A stretch of 39,052 nucleotides of DNA, taken from positions 20,426-59,477 of the forward strand of contig NW_014577696.1 in NCBI RefSeq assembly GCF_000485595.1. Reading direction: 5' to 3'. The notes under the pieces were generated by a model. The model did no database searches. It saw only the letters and a program-made list of their open reading frames with translations, and had not been told where the DNA came from. Below, piece after piece: positions 21,995-32,482 of the stretch. Both the position numbers and the translations under genes were made by a program. This DNA is from Priapulus caudatus. Taxonomy: Eukaryota > Priapulida > Priapulimorpha > Priapulimorphida > Priapulidae. Positions within the stretch are counted from its first letter, which is position 1. Every line of letters begins with the position of its first letter.

Positions 21995-23510
21995 TCACCT
22001 CTCTTAGCCCGTTAGCTGGCCTGTCTACGGCTGCTGGCTTCGCTGGCTTCCCGGCGTGCGCTGGTGTTTTTTGGCGGCTGGCTGGCTTCGGGCTGGAGCG
22101 GCGCTGGGTTGGGCTGGCTGGGCTTGCGTTCGGCGCGTGGCGTGGCGCGTGCCGAGGACTGGGGCTTGCGCTAGGGGCTCTCGCCGAGGACGGTGACGGC
22201 AGCTGTGATGTCGTGAGATCGTGCGCGGGGCTGGGGCGGTGGCGGCCTTGACCGACCACTACGACCTGCGACGGCTTCGTGCACTACCGAGCGTTGCTGA
22301 GTCGCGTGCTCACACAAAGGTTGGGCTGTGTGTCCGTGATGACGCGAGCTGATGGTGCGTGCCGTGGTGGCTGGCTGGTGTGCTGGCTGGCTTCGCGCTG
22401 GCCAACGTGCTGTGGTGGCCTGACGATGTTGGCTTGAGGCTGCGTCTGGGTGGGCTGGGCTGAGGCGGTGGCTGTGCTGGGCACACTTGCTGCGTGTACC
22501 ACCGGTGGGCTTGGCTGGTCTTGGATGGTTGGGACTGACTGTGGGTCTACAATTGGCTGAAGCCTGTGGCCGTGGGCTGCGGTGGCTGGCTGGCCTTGCC
22601 GAACAGGGTAGGCCTGGGCTGGCGCGGTGGCTGACTGGCGGTGGCTTGGCGTTTGACGGCGTTGGGCTCGTGAGCTCGGTGGCTGCGGCTGGGGCTACGC
22701 GTTGGGGGTATGAGCTCGGGGGGAGTGGGGAGGCAGTCGGTGTGGGTGCGCTACGTCCGGGGTCGACGCATGTGGGCGGTACTGGGCAGTGTGGAGACTG
22801 GTGTGACATGTTCTGTGGTTGACCGTTTCATACGTGACGTGGACGTGTCGACCTAGCCAATGCTGTGTAGGGCTTCAATCTGTCCCAGTGCGGTGCAGAA
22901 TGATGGTTATTACGCGGTTGGGGCTGCTGGGCTGCGTCTGAGGGGCTGGCTGCGCTGGGTGCTGCGTTGCTGGGCTGTGGCTGGCTGGCTGGGTGGCTCT
23001 GGGCTGGCCATGGCTGCGCTCGCTGGACCTTGGGTTCGGCGTGGCTGCGCTGGGCTGGCTTGCGCTGCCTGCCTTGCCTGCCCTGCCTGCCCTTTGCCTG
23101 CCTGTCCTGTCCGCCTGCCTCGGCGCTCCTTACTTGTCTGCCTGCCTCGCGGCTGTCGTGGGCCACTGCCTGGCCCGCCTGCCCTGCCTGCCGCCTCCGG
23201 GCCTACTTTGTTTCTTAGCCTTTGCCTTTTTGGCCTGCCTTGCGGCATGCCGTGGGGGCCGTGTGGTAGCCTCCTGCCTTGGCACTAGGGCCCTGCCGGT
23301 GCCTTTGGACCCCTTAGACACCTTTTGGCGCCTGTCTGGATACACTTGGATCTATAGCTATTAGAGATGTAACGATACACTAAGGTTCACCCCGCCATAC
23401 CTACTGCCTTGGCGTCGCTTGCTACTTGGCGCTGTCCCCCTTGCCTGGGCTGCCTTGCCTGCGCCGTGTGGGCCTGCCTTGGCCTGCGCGCATTGCCTTG
23501 GTCTATTCGA
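21995..23510. repeat. GC-rich GGCTG / TGCC minisatellite block
   Basis: First part rich in GGCTGGCTGGG units, second part in TGCCTGCCCTGCC units, both irregular. GC content is clearly above the rest of the window. Pro/Ala- or Leu/Ala/Gly-rich frames on both strands come from the repeat. Confidence 0.8.
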
Positions 23511-24288
23511 ACTGCCCTTATCCCGTCATCCAGAAACATGAGAACCAGTTGCTCCTGCGCTGTGCCTGAATGTCGTCGTGCAACTTTCTACATGTTATAC
23601 TTACTATTACTAACCTACTTCATGATCAACCAAGACACTTGAGCTATCTATTAAGTGATGCCTTTTGGTTGCTACCTAGAAGCATACTGCCCTTGTCCCT
23701 AGAGAGCCTGTTCTCATGCCTTTAGAGTCCTGAAACACCTATCTGCCTCTGCACGCGGCCTGTTCTAGCACCTTATCCTGTATCTCTCTCTCATATACTA
23801 TATATTTCTTGGCCTATGTCTCTAAGCCATCACCCGTGACCTGGTCCTGTCTTTGGCTCTCTTAGACTCTGTGTGTGCTACGCGTGCACTGGCACTGGCC
23901 TCTAAATCTCGAAACGCCTCCTCACGACTTCAACCGTGTGCGCCTCGAACCTATACGACCAATTGCAATCGCCAGTACTTCCCACACACTTTCACTGGGA
24001 TTCGCTCCCGCCTAAACCGGATAAACTCTCAGGAAAAGTCAACAAAGACCAAGCTGTCTCAAACGCGTCGTTGGCGTCGCAATGCGGATCGTGTTAGAGA
24101 CCTTTGTAGCACTTGAGTCACCGGTGGGAAGAGCCCATGAAGCGGCGCTGCATAGCTTGCTAACATGATTCAAACGTTCGACAATGCCTTTAGCGCTAGG
24201 ATTGCATTGCTGGCCTGCTCGTAATCAAACCACGTCTTCTTATACTCCGCCTGTGATATTTAAATGCTCGATTTGCGCATGTGATAAT
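23511..24288. other. No gene recognised
   Basis: Mixed sequence with no recognisable exon, repeat or RNA gene. Confidence 0.5.
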
Positions 24289-24294
24289 CTACAA

Positions 24295-24516
24295 CGCCAC
24301 ACGCACACGGCACACACACAGCACACACACGTCACACACGCCAATGCACACAACACACCGCACGCCACGCCACGCACGCACCACGCACGCCCACGCATGC
24401 ACACACACACGGCATGCACACACACCACGCACGCACGCACCGGCACGCACGGCACGGGCAAGCTCACCGCCGGCAAGTACGCACGCACGCACAGCCACAC
24501 ACACACACACCACACG

Positions 24517-24548
<32 letters not shown>

Positions 24549-24590
24549 ATCCTCTAAGCTATATATATATATATATATATATATTACTGG
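24295..24590. repeat. CA/CG repeat followed by (TA)n
   Basis: CACACGCACGCACC-type sequence to about 24538, then TATATATA blocks to 24585. Confidence 0.9.
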
Positions 24591-24599
24591 GTAGTAAGG

Positions 24600-25272
24600 G
24601 TCTATGCCCAATCGTTTTTGGGATTACTTAAGTTTAGGGGCACTCCTCCCCCTCATGCAGCAATTCTTCGCAGTCTAGTGTAGTCAATAAGACCTCGCCT
24701 GAGTGAATATAAGGCTATCACCTAGAACATAGGTTAGGCGCTTCAAGTAAGCGCGGTGGAAAAGCAGTAGCCACCTGGCTCGCGAGCGATAAGGAAAATC
24801 ACCACCACCTGCTCAGAGCTATTATGAATCAAGCTTTAAACCTACACATATACCCCAGGAAGACTCTGAAACGACAATAACGAACTGCATTCGATAATAT
24901 TTGCGTGTTGTTCGCTACTTGCTCTGTCTAAACCGAAGATGTCAATCCACCGCCAGGGAACCGGCCGCTGGCCGAGCTATGCGCACTCTAAATTTTGGAC
25001 AATCTATGCGTTTCGACAATACTTCCGCCAATTAATGGCTTCAGGAATTTCGCATAAAAACTTTTGAGCGTTTTTTTTTGTCGATTGTGTCAGTTGCAGC
25101 AGTGATGTGTTAAAGCGGTGTGTTCGCGGGCAGGAAAATGCAGTATATAGCATGCGACTGTATCGTCCGTGTGTCCGTATGTGGTGCAAGCGCACGGATG
25201 TCCGCAGCGACATGTCACATGTCATATGATCGGGGCTGGCGGTATACCCGAAATAGAGCAATCCGCAGTTTC
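24600..25272. other. No gene recognised
   Basis: Unique-looking sequence without a supported exon. Confidence 0.5.
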
Positions 25273-25469
25273 AGATGCGATATGATATGACTACTAGGCA
25301 CTTTAGATTTGAATTTAATTTTTTTTCTTATTTTAGGGTAGGCTTTAGGTTTAGCGTTAGGTTTAGGTTTAGGTTAGCTTAGGGTTAGGGTTAGGGAGTT
25401 ATTTTTTTTTTTTAAGTGTACCGTAGTAGTCATACTCTAAGTGCTGAGTAGTCATATCATATCGCATCT
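25273..25469. mobile_element. Inverted-repeat (MITE-like) element with TTAGGG-like core
   Basis: 31-base ends: AGATGCGATATGATATGACT then ACTAGGCACTT on the left, and on the complementary strand of the right end the same with ACTCAGCACTT. The interior has two T-rich tracts and telomere-like GGTTTAGGTTAGCTTAGGG repeats at 25335-25397. There is no coding capacity and no obvious target duplication. Confidence 0.8.
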
Positions 25470-26237
25470 AACAGCCGGGTGCGAGAAAGTTACAAGTTAC
25501 CATTACGAATTTACATCGCTATTGTATTAAGTGTAGTTATTTTAAGTATTACCAGGGGGTAAAATGACAAAATGGGTAAATGTAATGGGGTAATGCGCGT
25601 TAATTGCGCTAAAGGTACAATTGCGCCTAAATGTGCCAACAATGTCGACAAATTTGTCATTGATTAACACCCTGATACTTGCCGCAACAAAACAGCCGAC
25701 AGATCTGCAACCAACGACGACATACAAAGATAATAAAAAGAACACATTGTGGGCCTCCGCCCTGAGTTTGCGCTTCTCTGTATGTTACTCGCTTGCGTGA
25801 TTAATACAATAACATCAAGCAGTCCATAAAGAGATCTCGGACGTGATGCGGCCCATTGTACTGCCAAGGCGCGTCGACAGATTTGACACTTTCTCGCTTG
25901 CTCCTATTCCAACTCACGCTACGCCGCACCTTCTGCGTATTATTATTTTTCCAACACGGTGGTGGCGACCCACTCCTTCACAGCAGCCCAGAATTGCCGA
26001 TATTCTTTCAGGAACTCTAGGGTTATCTCTGCTAGCTTCAGAAAAGGGCGGGCCTCGGAGAGGGTTTGGCCCCACTCGAGAGAGACACGAAATTTAACAT
26101 GCTGTGTTTAGCGCACCTGCCGCCTACGGTTCCGCGACTCCGATATTCTTGCGGCACTCTCTCGTGTCGCGACGGGCTCGAACTTCCGATACTCGAGCCC
26201 AGAATCGAGAGACCAGAGAGCGCCCGGCCGGGCTTCT
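25470..26237. other. No gene recognised
   Basis: Contains partly repeated pieces (GATATTCTTTCAGGAACTCT near 26000 and GATATTCTTGCGGCACTCT near 26142), perhaps read noise or a diverged tandem repeat. Confidence 0.45.
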
Positions 26238-26758
26238 ATTGCCGCCATGTTGGCGTGCGCGGGAGCCGTACTGCACTCTTCGTGAGTGCACTCTGTCTAG
26301 GTATATTCTTGGTTATTCTTGTATGTTTATTTATGGTGGGTTGCTTCTTGGCATCATGGCAGTCGTTTACTCTGTTTTTGGGATTTGGGGGGCAGTCTCA
26401 TTTTGGAATTGAAACGTGAATCGCACCGAGACCGGGGTTCAACGAACTGGCTGTGGACCGTTAGGTTTCTCGGATTTCTAACAGTACTCGCGCCAAATGG
26501 ATACCTCTAGTCTCTCCTGATCAACAAACACCAGGAACAGAAGCAGCATTTTTTGAAGGCTAGTTATTCAAACATTTTGTGGACAGATAACTAGATGCGA
26601 AAAGCATTTTTTTCTCTGAATAAATTGCTGATTTGGTATTGTTTTGGGTGTAATAGCATTTTACCGGATTTTTTTAGAGGGTTTAATTTGAGTAGCTGCA
26701 TCTTTCAGGGCTCTTTGATGCTTGACTTTCCTTAGAAAATTGCTAAATTAACAATTGC
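26238..26758. repeat. Noisy inverted duplicate of the e6 exon and flanks
   Basis: Reverse-complement match to about 13570-13990, covering both flanking introns. Similarity ends around AATTGCTAAATTAACAATTG at 26757, after which the sequence is unrelated. Confidence 0.78.
26363..26558 (+). pseudogene. Noisy, inverted second copy of trio exon e6
   Basis: Matches exon 13746-13892 but on the opposite strand, with about 49 extra bases scattered through 147. Intact pieces include GTTTACTCTG, GATCAACAAACACCAGGAAC and TTTTTTGAAGG. Flanking intron also matches over roughly 26238-26758, for example GTGAGTGCACTCTG, the A-rich GCATTTTTTTCTCTGAATAAA, and CTTGACTTTCCTTAGAAAATT, which is the complement of sequence near 13580-13600. 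The reading frame is destroyed. Error-rich sequence from the other strand of the same locus is the likeliest source. Confidence 0.8.
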
Positions 26759-26769
26759 TACGTTTTGGT

Positions 26770-26935
26770 ACGCTGCGCACCTTCTCCCCAAGATGTGTAA
26801 GTATACCAAGTTTGGTCACGCTAGGTCAATTAGGGGTAAAGTTATAAAGCGGAAAGGAAAGTGTCTGTGGCGGTGGCAGCTGGACAGACATGAAACCATA
26901 GTATCCCCACCGACTTCGTCGCAGGGATACAATTA
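26770..26935. repeat. Possible interspersed repeat tail
   Basis: Sequence with TATACCAAGTTTGGTCACGC, a GGACAGACATG run and the ending TATCCCCACCGACTTCGTCG then CAGGGATACAA. From memory, similar endings recur in many marine invertebrate sequences, but I cannot name the element. Confidence 0.3.
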
Positions 26936-27719
26936 CTGAGAGAAACCATGCTCGTTATAAAATAATGCTTCCCTGCTGGCACCATCAAATGAGAATTCTA
27001 CAACTGTACTATGGAACCCTACATTTCCATGTGCTTTATATAGCTAGAACTTTGGCATGACAGTCCTCTCTATGTGTTCTCTCTACATCTGGCCTGTGAT
27101 CGATTTACACAGTAATTACATATACGCGTGAGGATAGTCAATTACACAGATGAGGGTATGCATGTATATATTGTGGCACGGGCGCATCAGACAGCCACGA
27201 TAGACCCATCTGTATATCCAGGGCAGACGATTCAGGCGCAATCGACGCGCTATACGCTTTTATGCTGCCAAACCCCCGAGGTCACATACATTCTTTTCTG
27301 CACGACCTTTAGACCTTTAGTGGTGCCGACGTGACATTTCCGTGGGACGTAATAGGTACGAGTGGGACTGTTGAATCGGGTCACGGCAAACGGGCATTAA
27401 CACAAACGGTGCACATACTCACATTGACAAAAGTGCTGCGCCTACAAGCGCGTTTTACGAGCGGTTGTTATTCCTAGAGGTCTCTCTCTTGTAATTAGGA
27501 CATTGTGGACATATCGTGGCGAAAATTTGCATCTGCGATTGTGTCAGATTATCCTAATTAACTGTCCCAGCTGGAGCACACTGGCGCTCAACCACTTAGC
27601 ATGCTGCTGAGAGCTCCGGGAAGATGCACCGCCATAAGGAGGCTGAGGAGCAGGCCAGTGAAATATGATTACCGTCAGCCTTACAACCGACACTCGCGCG
27701 CGCGCGACGCGATGCTCAC
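26936..27719. other. Trio intron after e15
   Basis: Downstream of the e15 donor. No further exon is visible. Confidence 0.5.
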
Positions 27720-27906
27720 CGGTGGAAATGTTGAATTGCATGCGCTCCTGGATCAGCTCTCGTAGCTTCTTGACCCAGGACTGCTTTATCTCCAGAGAGC
27801 CGGCTTTGAAGACAATCCTGTAGTCGGGGAGCGGAGTGCGACCCGTCCACAGTGCAAACTTGCACTCGTCCCCCTCCACATGCTCCGTGATGCCAACCTC
27901 TGACGT
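27720..27906 (-). CDS. trio: Trio/Kalirin RhoGEF, PH1 domain C-terminal exon (e15)
   Basis: Exon of 187 bases entered in phase 0 after ATTATACGCAG and left in phase 1 before GTGAGC. It reads TSEVGITEHVEGDECKFALW, then TGRTPLPDYRIVFKAGSLEI, then KQSWVKKLRELIQERMQF. This matches human TSELGVTEHVEGDPCKFALW and the WIKxIREVIQER C-terminal helix that closes PH1. Its phase-1 exit matches exactly the phase-1 entry of 10324-10523, so those two exons are probably true neighbours. In this window about 17 kb, including two earlier exons, lies between them. Confidence 0.96.
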
Positions 27907-28232
27907 CTGCGTATAATGGACACGGCGGTGAGTCGGCGAAACAAAAGCAAACCCGCGGCACCCTCGTCACTAACGCCTTCCAGCCCCCTAACAAAGACGC
28001 GAACACCACCTACTTCGCTGAGAACATTCACGATGTTACACGATAGTACAATGCCTTCCATTAAGCCGTGCTATGCTGACAATTCCCCAATCCTTGCCAA
28101 TAATCGATAACAGACAGAAGTGCGTGTCGATATGTGAGCGCATTTTCCCCGATGTAAAAATCCTTCACAGTGCGTAGACGGAAACCATTAAGGTAACCTA
28201 ACAACATTGACGCCAATGGAAAGACATCCTAC
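27907..28232. other. Trio intron e14-e15
   Basis: Intron between the two PH1 exons, with no feature seen. Confidence 0.8.
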
Positions 28233-28415
28233 CATTAGCTTGCTCTTGGAAATGTATTTGGATTTTCCGTTGCTGTCCTTGATCTCCTTCGCAAAGAGGA
28301 GGCACATCTCGAAGAGGAACACGTGTCTCTCACGTCCCTTTCGTATCAACTGCTTCGGGTCCCAGATGGTGAAATTGTCCTGCAGCAATACCTCCCCAAG
28401 AGCTTCTTGTGTTTC
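28233..28415 (-). CDS. trio: Trio/Kalirin RhoGEF, PH1 domain N-terminal exon (e14)
   Basis: Exon of 61 codons, phase 0 at both ends, with acceptor CACCTTTGCAG and donor GTAGGA. It encodes ETQEALGEVLLQDNFTIWDP, then KQLIRKGRERHVFLFEMCLL and FAKEIKDSNGKSKY. Human has LILQ(D/E)xFQVWDP, LIRKGRERHLFLFE and KEIKDSSG. This is the first half of the PH domain (beta strands 1-4). In Dbl proteins it follows DH directly and helps position the GTPase and membrane. Confidence 0.96.
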
Positions 28416-29151
28416 CTGCAAAGGTGGTCATGTAGAAAATATAGTTACATTGACTACAGGAACGGTCGACTTATCAGAATTACACTTACTGGCAATTAGA
28501 CATCGAGTTTTTTTTATCAAATTTAGATAAACGAACGTGCAGGAAATATATCCGGGAACGACAGAATTATTTTTATCCATGATTGTCCGTGAAATATCTT
28601 TTTGGAAATCATCTATTGATGCATGATAAATGAGCATGATGTTGTAGACAGTAACAGCTTTGTCAAGAGTTCGTGAACATGAAATATTTACATAATGAAA
28701 TTTCATTTTACTGTGGGAGCAATTCGGGGAAAAGCAATGACATAAACCTAATAAAAAATAAATTATATAGCAAACTCCTAAACCCCGTGAATCCTGCAAA
28801 GTGATTCTCGATCCACCTTGCTGAGTAGCCAATATCTACCAACTTAAGTAAATTTTCTGACCCAGAACGAAGCATGGACATATTTTGTTTAGAACACACC
28901 CATTATTTACCCAATATTGTCAAAGACCTAATCTATTAAGAAAACCAGCAGAACAGAGAGCCCTAAAAACTAGCATTAACTTGAAGATAGGCACGTTCTT
29001 GTACACAGTTAAGGAGAAACGCAATCAAAAAAAATAATCGAAACTATTAGCAGAGGGCACTGGTAGCACAGGCTCTGATAAGGGCCCAATACGAACGTGG
29101 ACCTTGTCTATTCTATGGGAACACAGCAGTACTGTGTAAGCAAATGCATAC
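28416..29151. other. Trio intron e13-e14
   Basis: AT-rich intron with no feature seen. Confidence 0.8.
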
Positions 29152-29229
29152 TTCGTATCCTTCTAACATGCTCAGATGCATCGCGTCGTTGGCTTTCTTC
29201 GGTACATTCAACATGACTTCTAGGCCATC
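29152..29229 (-). CDS. trio: Trio/Kalirin RhoGEF, DH1 C-terminal helix exon (e13)
   Basis: Small exon of 26 codons in phase 0 at both ends; acceptor TTGATTTTAG, donor GTATGC. It reads DGLEVMLNVPKKANDAMH, then LSMLEGYE. The Asn-Asp pair in KANDAMH corresponds to the N/D pair known to be required for nucleotide exchange by Trio GEF1, and it is intact here. It is preceded in frame by ...GRGEIK of e12 and followed by ETQEALGE of e14, the same order as in human Trio and Kalirin. Confidence 0.95.
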
Positions 29230-30002
29230 CTAAAATCAACGACAAAATTCGCACTAATTACACAAACAAAATATCACAGCTTGCTCTGCGAGCAACTGAC
29301 GGACTTAAAAAAATATGGACTGAGTAAATAGACACTACTGATTTACCAATTAGATGACATACATTAATACTAGTTTTTGAATAGCAAACCAACTCCTGGT
29401 AGATATTGGTCTAATAATTTCTCAACAAGAACATAAAGAGTTCCCAAATATCTTTATATTCGGTCATGTAAAACATATCAAAGCATGACAACAGGGGGCT
29501 GTTGTCAGATACATCATCAACAGTTATGACAACACACGCCTACAGTGTTATAACTTGTCATGTGAAATGATATTTAAAGACTTATGATATTCATAACTCT
29601 TTATGACACTTCTGACAACAGACCCATTTACTCATATTATAACAAGGCTGCGATTATTTGCCATGTATGAAATACAAACAAGTGCTACCTATACCTAAGA
29701 AGGCGATATGCCTGCAAATTCAAGTATTAAAAATGTTTATCACAAATATAGATTTATAGATTTTTGGTTCTTCAATGAGATAAGTGACGCACATTATGCG
29801 TTATCATGTGACATCACCTACCAGTTAAAATCGACATCACTATATTGCTGGAACATGGTTTGCATATATCTGTTTATCTACATTGTACTGTAACAGGACT
29901 ACTGTGTTTAAAATGTTATTATGGCACTGCTTGCACATGTGAAAGTGGAGACACTGGTTAATTATTAATTAACAAAATCACTTTTAAAGGCTATTAATTT
30001 AC
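29230..30002. other. Trio intron e12-e13
   Basis: AT-rich intron; TTATGACA-type fragments recur near 29480-29620 but no clear repeat unit. Confidence 0.8.
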
Positions 30003-30137
30003 CTTGATTTCGCCTCTTCCTTCCTCGCAGCAGGCTAGCAGGTCCTTAAGAAGGAGCTGGTATTTCGTAATTCTCTGCACAGGCTTGATAAGATAAGCAG
30101 CTATAGACAAGCCTAGGTTGTATCTACTCTGGAGGGT
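30003..30137 (-). CDS. trio: Trio/Kalirin RhoGEF, DH1 catalytic helix exon (e12)
   Basis: Exon of 45 codons, phase 0 at both ends, with acceptor GTATTCGTTTAG and donor GTAAAT. It has no methionine, so simple ORF searches miss it. It starts [14 protein letters not shown], then [19 protein letters not shown], then [11 protein letters not shown]. LIKPVQRxTKYxLLL is conserved region 3 of all Dbl-family exchange factors, the helix that packs against the GTPase switch regions. All of its signature residues are present, which supports an active exchange domain. Confidence 0.96.
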
Positions 30138-30434
30138 CTAAACGAATACAAAACACACAGAGAGAACGAATTATAATATTGTAATTTTTTTAAATTTCTA
30201 AATAAAACTATAAAAAATGAAGATTCTTCTTGCAAGATGATATAGAAACAGAAAAGGAACTGTGCATTAAACACTGAAGATAGGACAATGTCATATGTGT
30301 GTGGTGCACAAAATATGAAGATCTGCTAATTTATGGTGCTCAGCCACATCACAGCATATTTTGTATTATGCGTTAACTTGTATTTTAGGCAGATATAGTG
30401 TGCAGATGTACTTTCCTTCCCCAAAGCTACTCAC

Positions 30435-30594
30435 ATCAAAGAAGTTACCACCATGTTGCACAAGTAGAGAGTTGGAGTCTGGTTTGTTCTTGCAGTATAG
30501 GACATATATTTGAAACTTGGCAGCCCAAGTAACAAAACAATGGCCGACATCTTCTGGCAGCATTTCATACTTCTCGAGTTCTCGCAGAAAAATC
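30435..30594 (-). CDS. trio: Trio/Kalirin RhoGEF, DH1 domain exon (e11)
   Basis: Exon of 160 bases that completes the codon split from e10 and leaves in phase 0; acceptor GTTTTTGCCAG, donor GTGAGT. It reads [20 protein letters not shown], then [20 protein letters not shown] and VQHGGNFFD. Human Trio/Kalirin has [20 protein letters not shown] and YCKNKPDS, a very close match. This is the central part of the DH helical bundle (conserved region 2). No insertions or stops are present. Confidence 0.96.
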
Positions 30595-30878
30595 CTGGCA
30601 AAAACCACATTTTATGTTCAGCTACTATCACAGCAAATTTTGCCCTATTTACAACTTGTTAAAATAAAATCTAGCTCCTCTCATTCACCTACAAGATCCA
30701 CCTTCACAGAAGAGAGGTGGTTATAGTCAGTTAATATATGTCAGTACACATAGTGGTGCTATAAAAATTACTATTGTAGACTAGGTATACACAGAATGCT
30801 ACTACCATCAACATCCTTGTGAACCTCAAATGTAAGTTTCTTTATCTCCTGTACTGAATCAAGCAATAGTTTACCTAC

Positions 30879-30985
30879 CGATTATGAAATTCATATATTT
30901 CTTCCATGTTTCCAAACAGGATCTGACTTTTCTCTCGGATTCCAGGAGGACAGTCAGGAGAATTCTGCATTTCCTTTAGGTAATG
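30879..30985 (-). CDS. trio: Trio/Kalirin RhoGEF, DH1 domain exon (e10)
   Basis: Exon of 107 bases entered in phase 0 after CATTTTCAG and left in phase 2 before GTAGGT. It encodes HYLKEMQNSPDCPPGI, then LFGNMEEIYEFHN. The FGNxxEIYxFHN motif is a DH-domain signature helix; human Trio has FGNIQEIYDFHNN. The PPGI turn before it is also shared. The split arginine codon is completed by the next exon, 30435-30594. The intron towards e9 holds an inverted-repeat element at 31413-31710. Confidence 0.95.
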
Positions 30986-31818
30986 CTGAAAATGATTAAA
31001 ATTCATTGAGTTTAATACAAAACTAATGATCATCAGTACACGATATACAAAACTCAACTAAACCATGCATGTCCAATAGATTCCATAGAACCAACATTCG
31101 TTAGAACGTAAAATTTAATACATTGATAATGCATCAGGTGAAAGTTAAGATTGCTCCCTCAATGATCACAGTTAATCATTACTTACACTATACAAAATCT
31201 TTGATATCATCTATGTTCGATTTGACAGTACTAGCGTGAAACCCATCTGGGCCACTCTGTGTCAGTTATATCTCCCACATTCTATTTTACACTGCTGACA
31301 TAACACATTACTGCATTGTCCCATGACCACATCAAGGTCTATCTATTTTACACAGCTGCTGGCAAACCTTACTGCATAATTCTGTGTCCACAAGGCCACA
31401 CTTAAAAAAATCTTTGTTTGCCCACACCCGGACCCAGGCTGAAAAGTTTGGGTAGGTAGGTAGGCTTAAATTTTTTTTTGAGGGGGGTCTTTTTACAAAG
31501 TCAGCATGGTGTCTACATGCTCAGGGGTGCTTGTGTGGAGATACCTATTATGTTGAATGTTTGTTTTGCTTGGTACATATAATGTATTGCCTACAGATTT
31601 ATATAATGTACAGTGATACAACTTGTAAAAAAAAAAGAATGGGAAAGATCAATAAAAATGTTTGAGTCGGCCCCTTTTTGGCGGGTCGGTCGGGTGAGGG
31701 CAAACAAACAATATTTTTATTATGGCCCAACATCATCTTCATTCTATTTCATTCCCTGAATGTGAACTTTTTCGTGATTTCCTGAACGAATTCCCCGTGC
31801 TGGATGTGAGATACTAAC
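30986..31818. other. Trio intron e9-e10
   Basis: Contains the inverted-repeat element 31413-31710, otherwise unremarkable. Confidence 0.8.
31413..31710. mobile_element. Inverted-repeat (MITE-like) element in a trio intron
   Basis: The left end is TTTGTTTGCCCACACCCGGA then CCC. The right end, complemented, is TGTTTGTTTGCCCTCACCCG then ACCGACCC. The interior is about 250 bases with poly-A and poly-T tracts and no frame. Target duplication not identified. Confidence 0.6.
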
Positions 31819-32010
31819 CTTGATGCACTGCTCCAAGTCTCTCACGTACACACGCTCCGTCTGCAGCAGCTCGGCCATGATAAACTCTTTCCTTCGAGCT
31901 GACTTGCGCTTCTCTTCTGTCAGCTCCTTGCTGGCGTCCTTCAACTTCGCCTCCAAGGTCGGGTCACTATCCCGGTTCTGACTCAGCCGTTCCATGCTGT
32001 CACTGCTTGC
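31819..32010 (-). CDS. trio: Trio/Kalirin RhoGEF, start of DH1 domain (e9)
   Basis: Exon of 64 codons in phase 0 at both ends, with acceptor TTGCTCGACAG and donor GTTAGT. A polar, acidic linker (ASSDSMERLSQNRDSDP...) leads into EEKRKSARRKEFIMAELLQ, then TERVYVRDLEQCIK. The KRKSAR(R/K)KEFIMAELLQTE sequence is diagnostic of Trio/Kalirin/UNC-73 and begins conserved region 1 of the Dbl-homology fold. The conserved glutamate of QTE in this region contacts the GTPase switch I in DH domains. The DH1 unit of Trio acts on Rac/RhoG-type GTPases; that substrate assignment is family knowledge, not seen here. Confidence 0.96.
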
Positions 32011-32287
32011 CTGTCGAGCAAGAGTAAAACAAACCAATGTCAGACCTGGTTGCCGTGAAGACAATCCCCACACGGAATAGCAGAATATAACAACAATAAA
32101 AAACAATAATAACAACAATAACAACACATATAAGAACAATTACACTTTTCAATAATTGTTCGACCCGCGTAACCGAATAAGGCAACAATTAGACTTTTGA
32201 TAACTGTTCGACCAGCATAACCGAATGAGACAAGTTTCACAATTGCCGTAGCCGTGCGGAGACGCGTCGTTGCCGGCAGCCGCTTAC

Positions 32288-32482
32288 ATCATCCTGCTCC
32301 TCCTGCTTGTAGCCGAGCTGCTGCTCCAGCTTCAGGCGATACTTCTCCATGCGCGAGGAGAAGTCCTTGTAACGCTTGTCGACGGCCGCCACCCATGACT
32401 TGATGCTGGACGCGTGCGCGTGACCCTTCTCCACGAGGTTGTCTGCAAGCTGGATGAGCAGCTTCACTTTATCCTTCGTCTC
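32288..32482 (-). CDS. trio: Trio/Kalirin RhoGEF, last spectrin-repeat exon (e8)
   Basis: Exon of 65 codons, phase 0 at both ends, with acceptor CTCACATTTCAG and donor GTAAGC. It contains ETKDKVKLLIQLADNLVEKG, then IKSWVAAVDKRYKDFSSRM and EKYRLKLEQQLG. Human Trio has the near-identical KEKVKLLIQLADSFVEKGH and DKHYRDFSLRMGKYR. This is the end of the last spectrin repeat, just before the DH1 domain. Its 3' neighbour at 31819-32010 follows correctly. Its 5' neighbour here (32894-33059) belongs much earlier in the protein, although both ends of that junction are phase 0. Confidence 0.95.

Noticed and set aside
22171-23364. 212-codon Pro/Ala/Ser frame and 142-codon Leu/Ala/Cys frame
   Set aside because: They arise from GGCTG/TGCC repeats; no domain and no splice logic.
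26066-26419. Hydrophobic frame (LFVSALCLGIFLVILVCLFM) resembling a membrane protein
   Set aside because: It is the translated intron flank of the inverted exon e6 copy; the same peptide appears from intron sequence near 13.9 kb.
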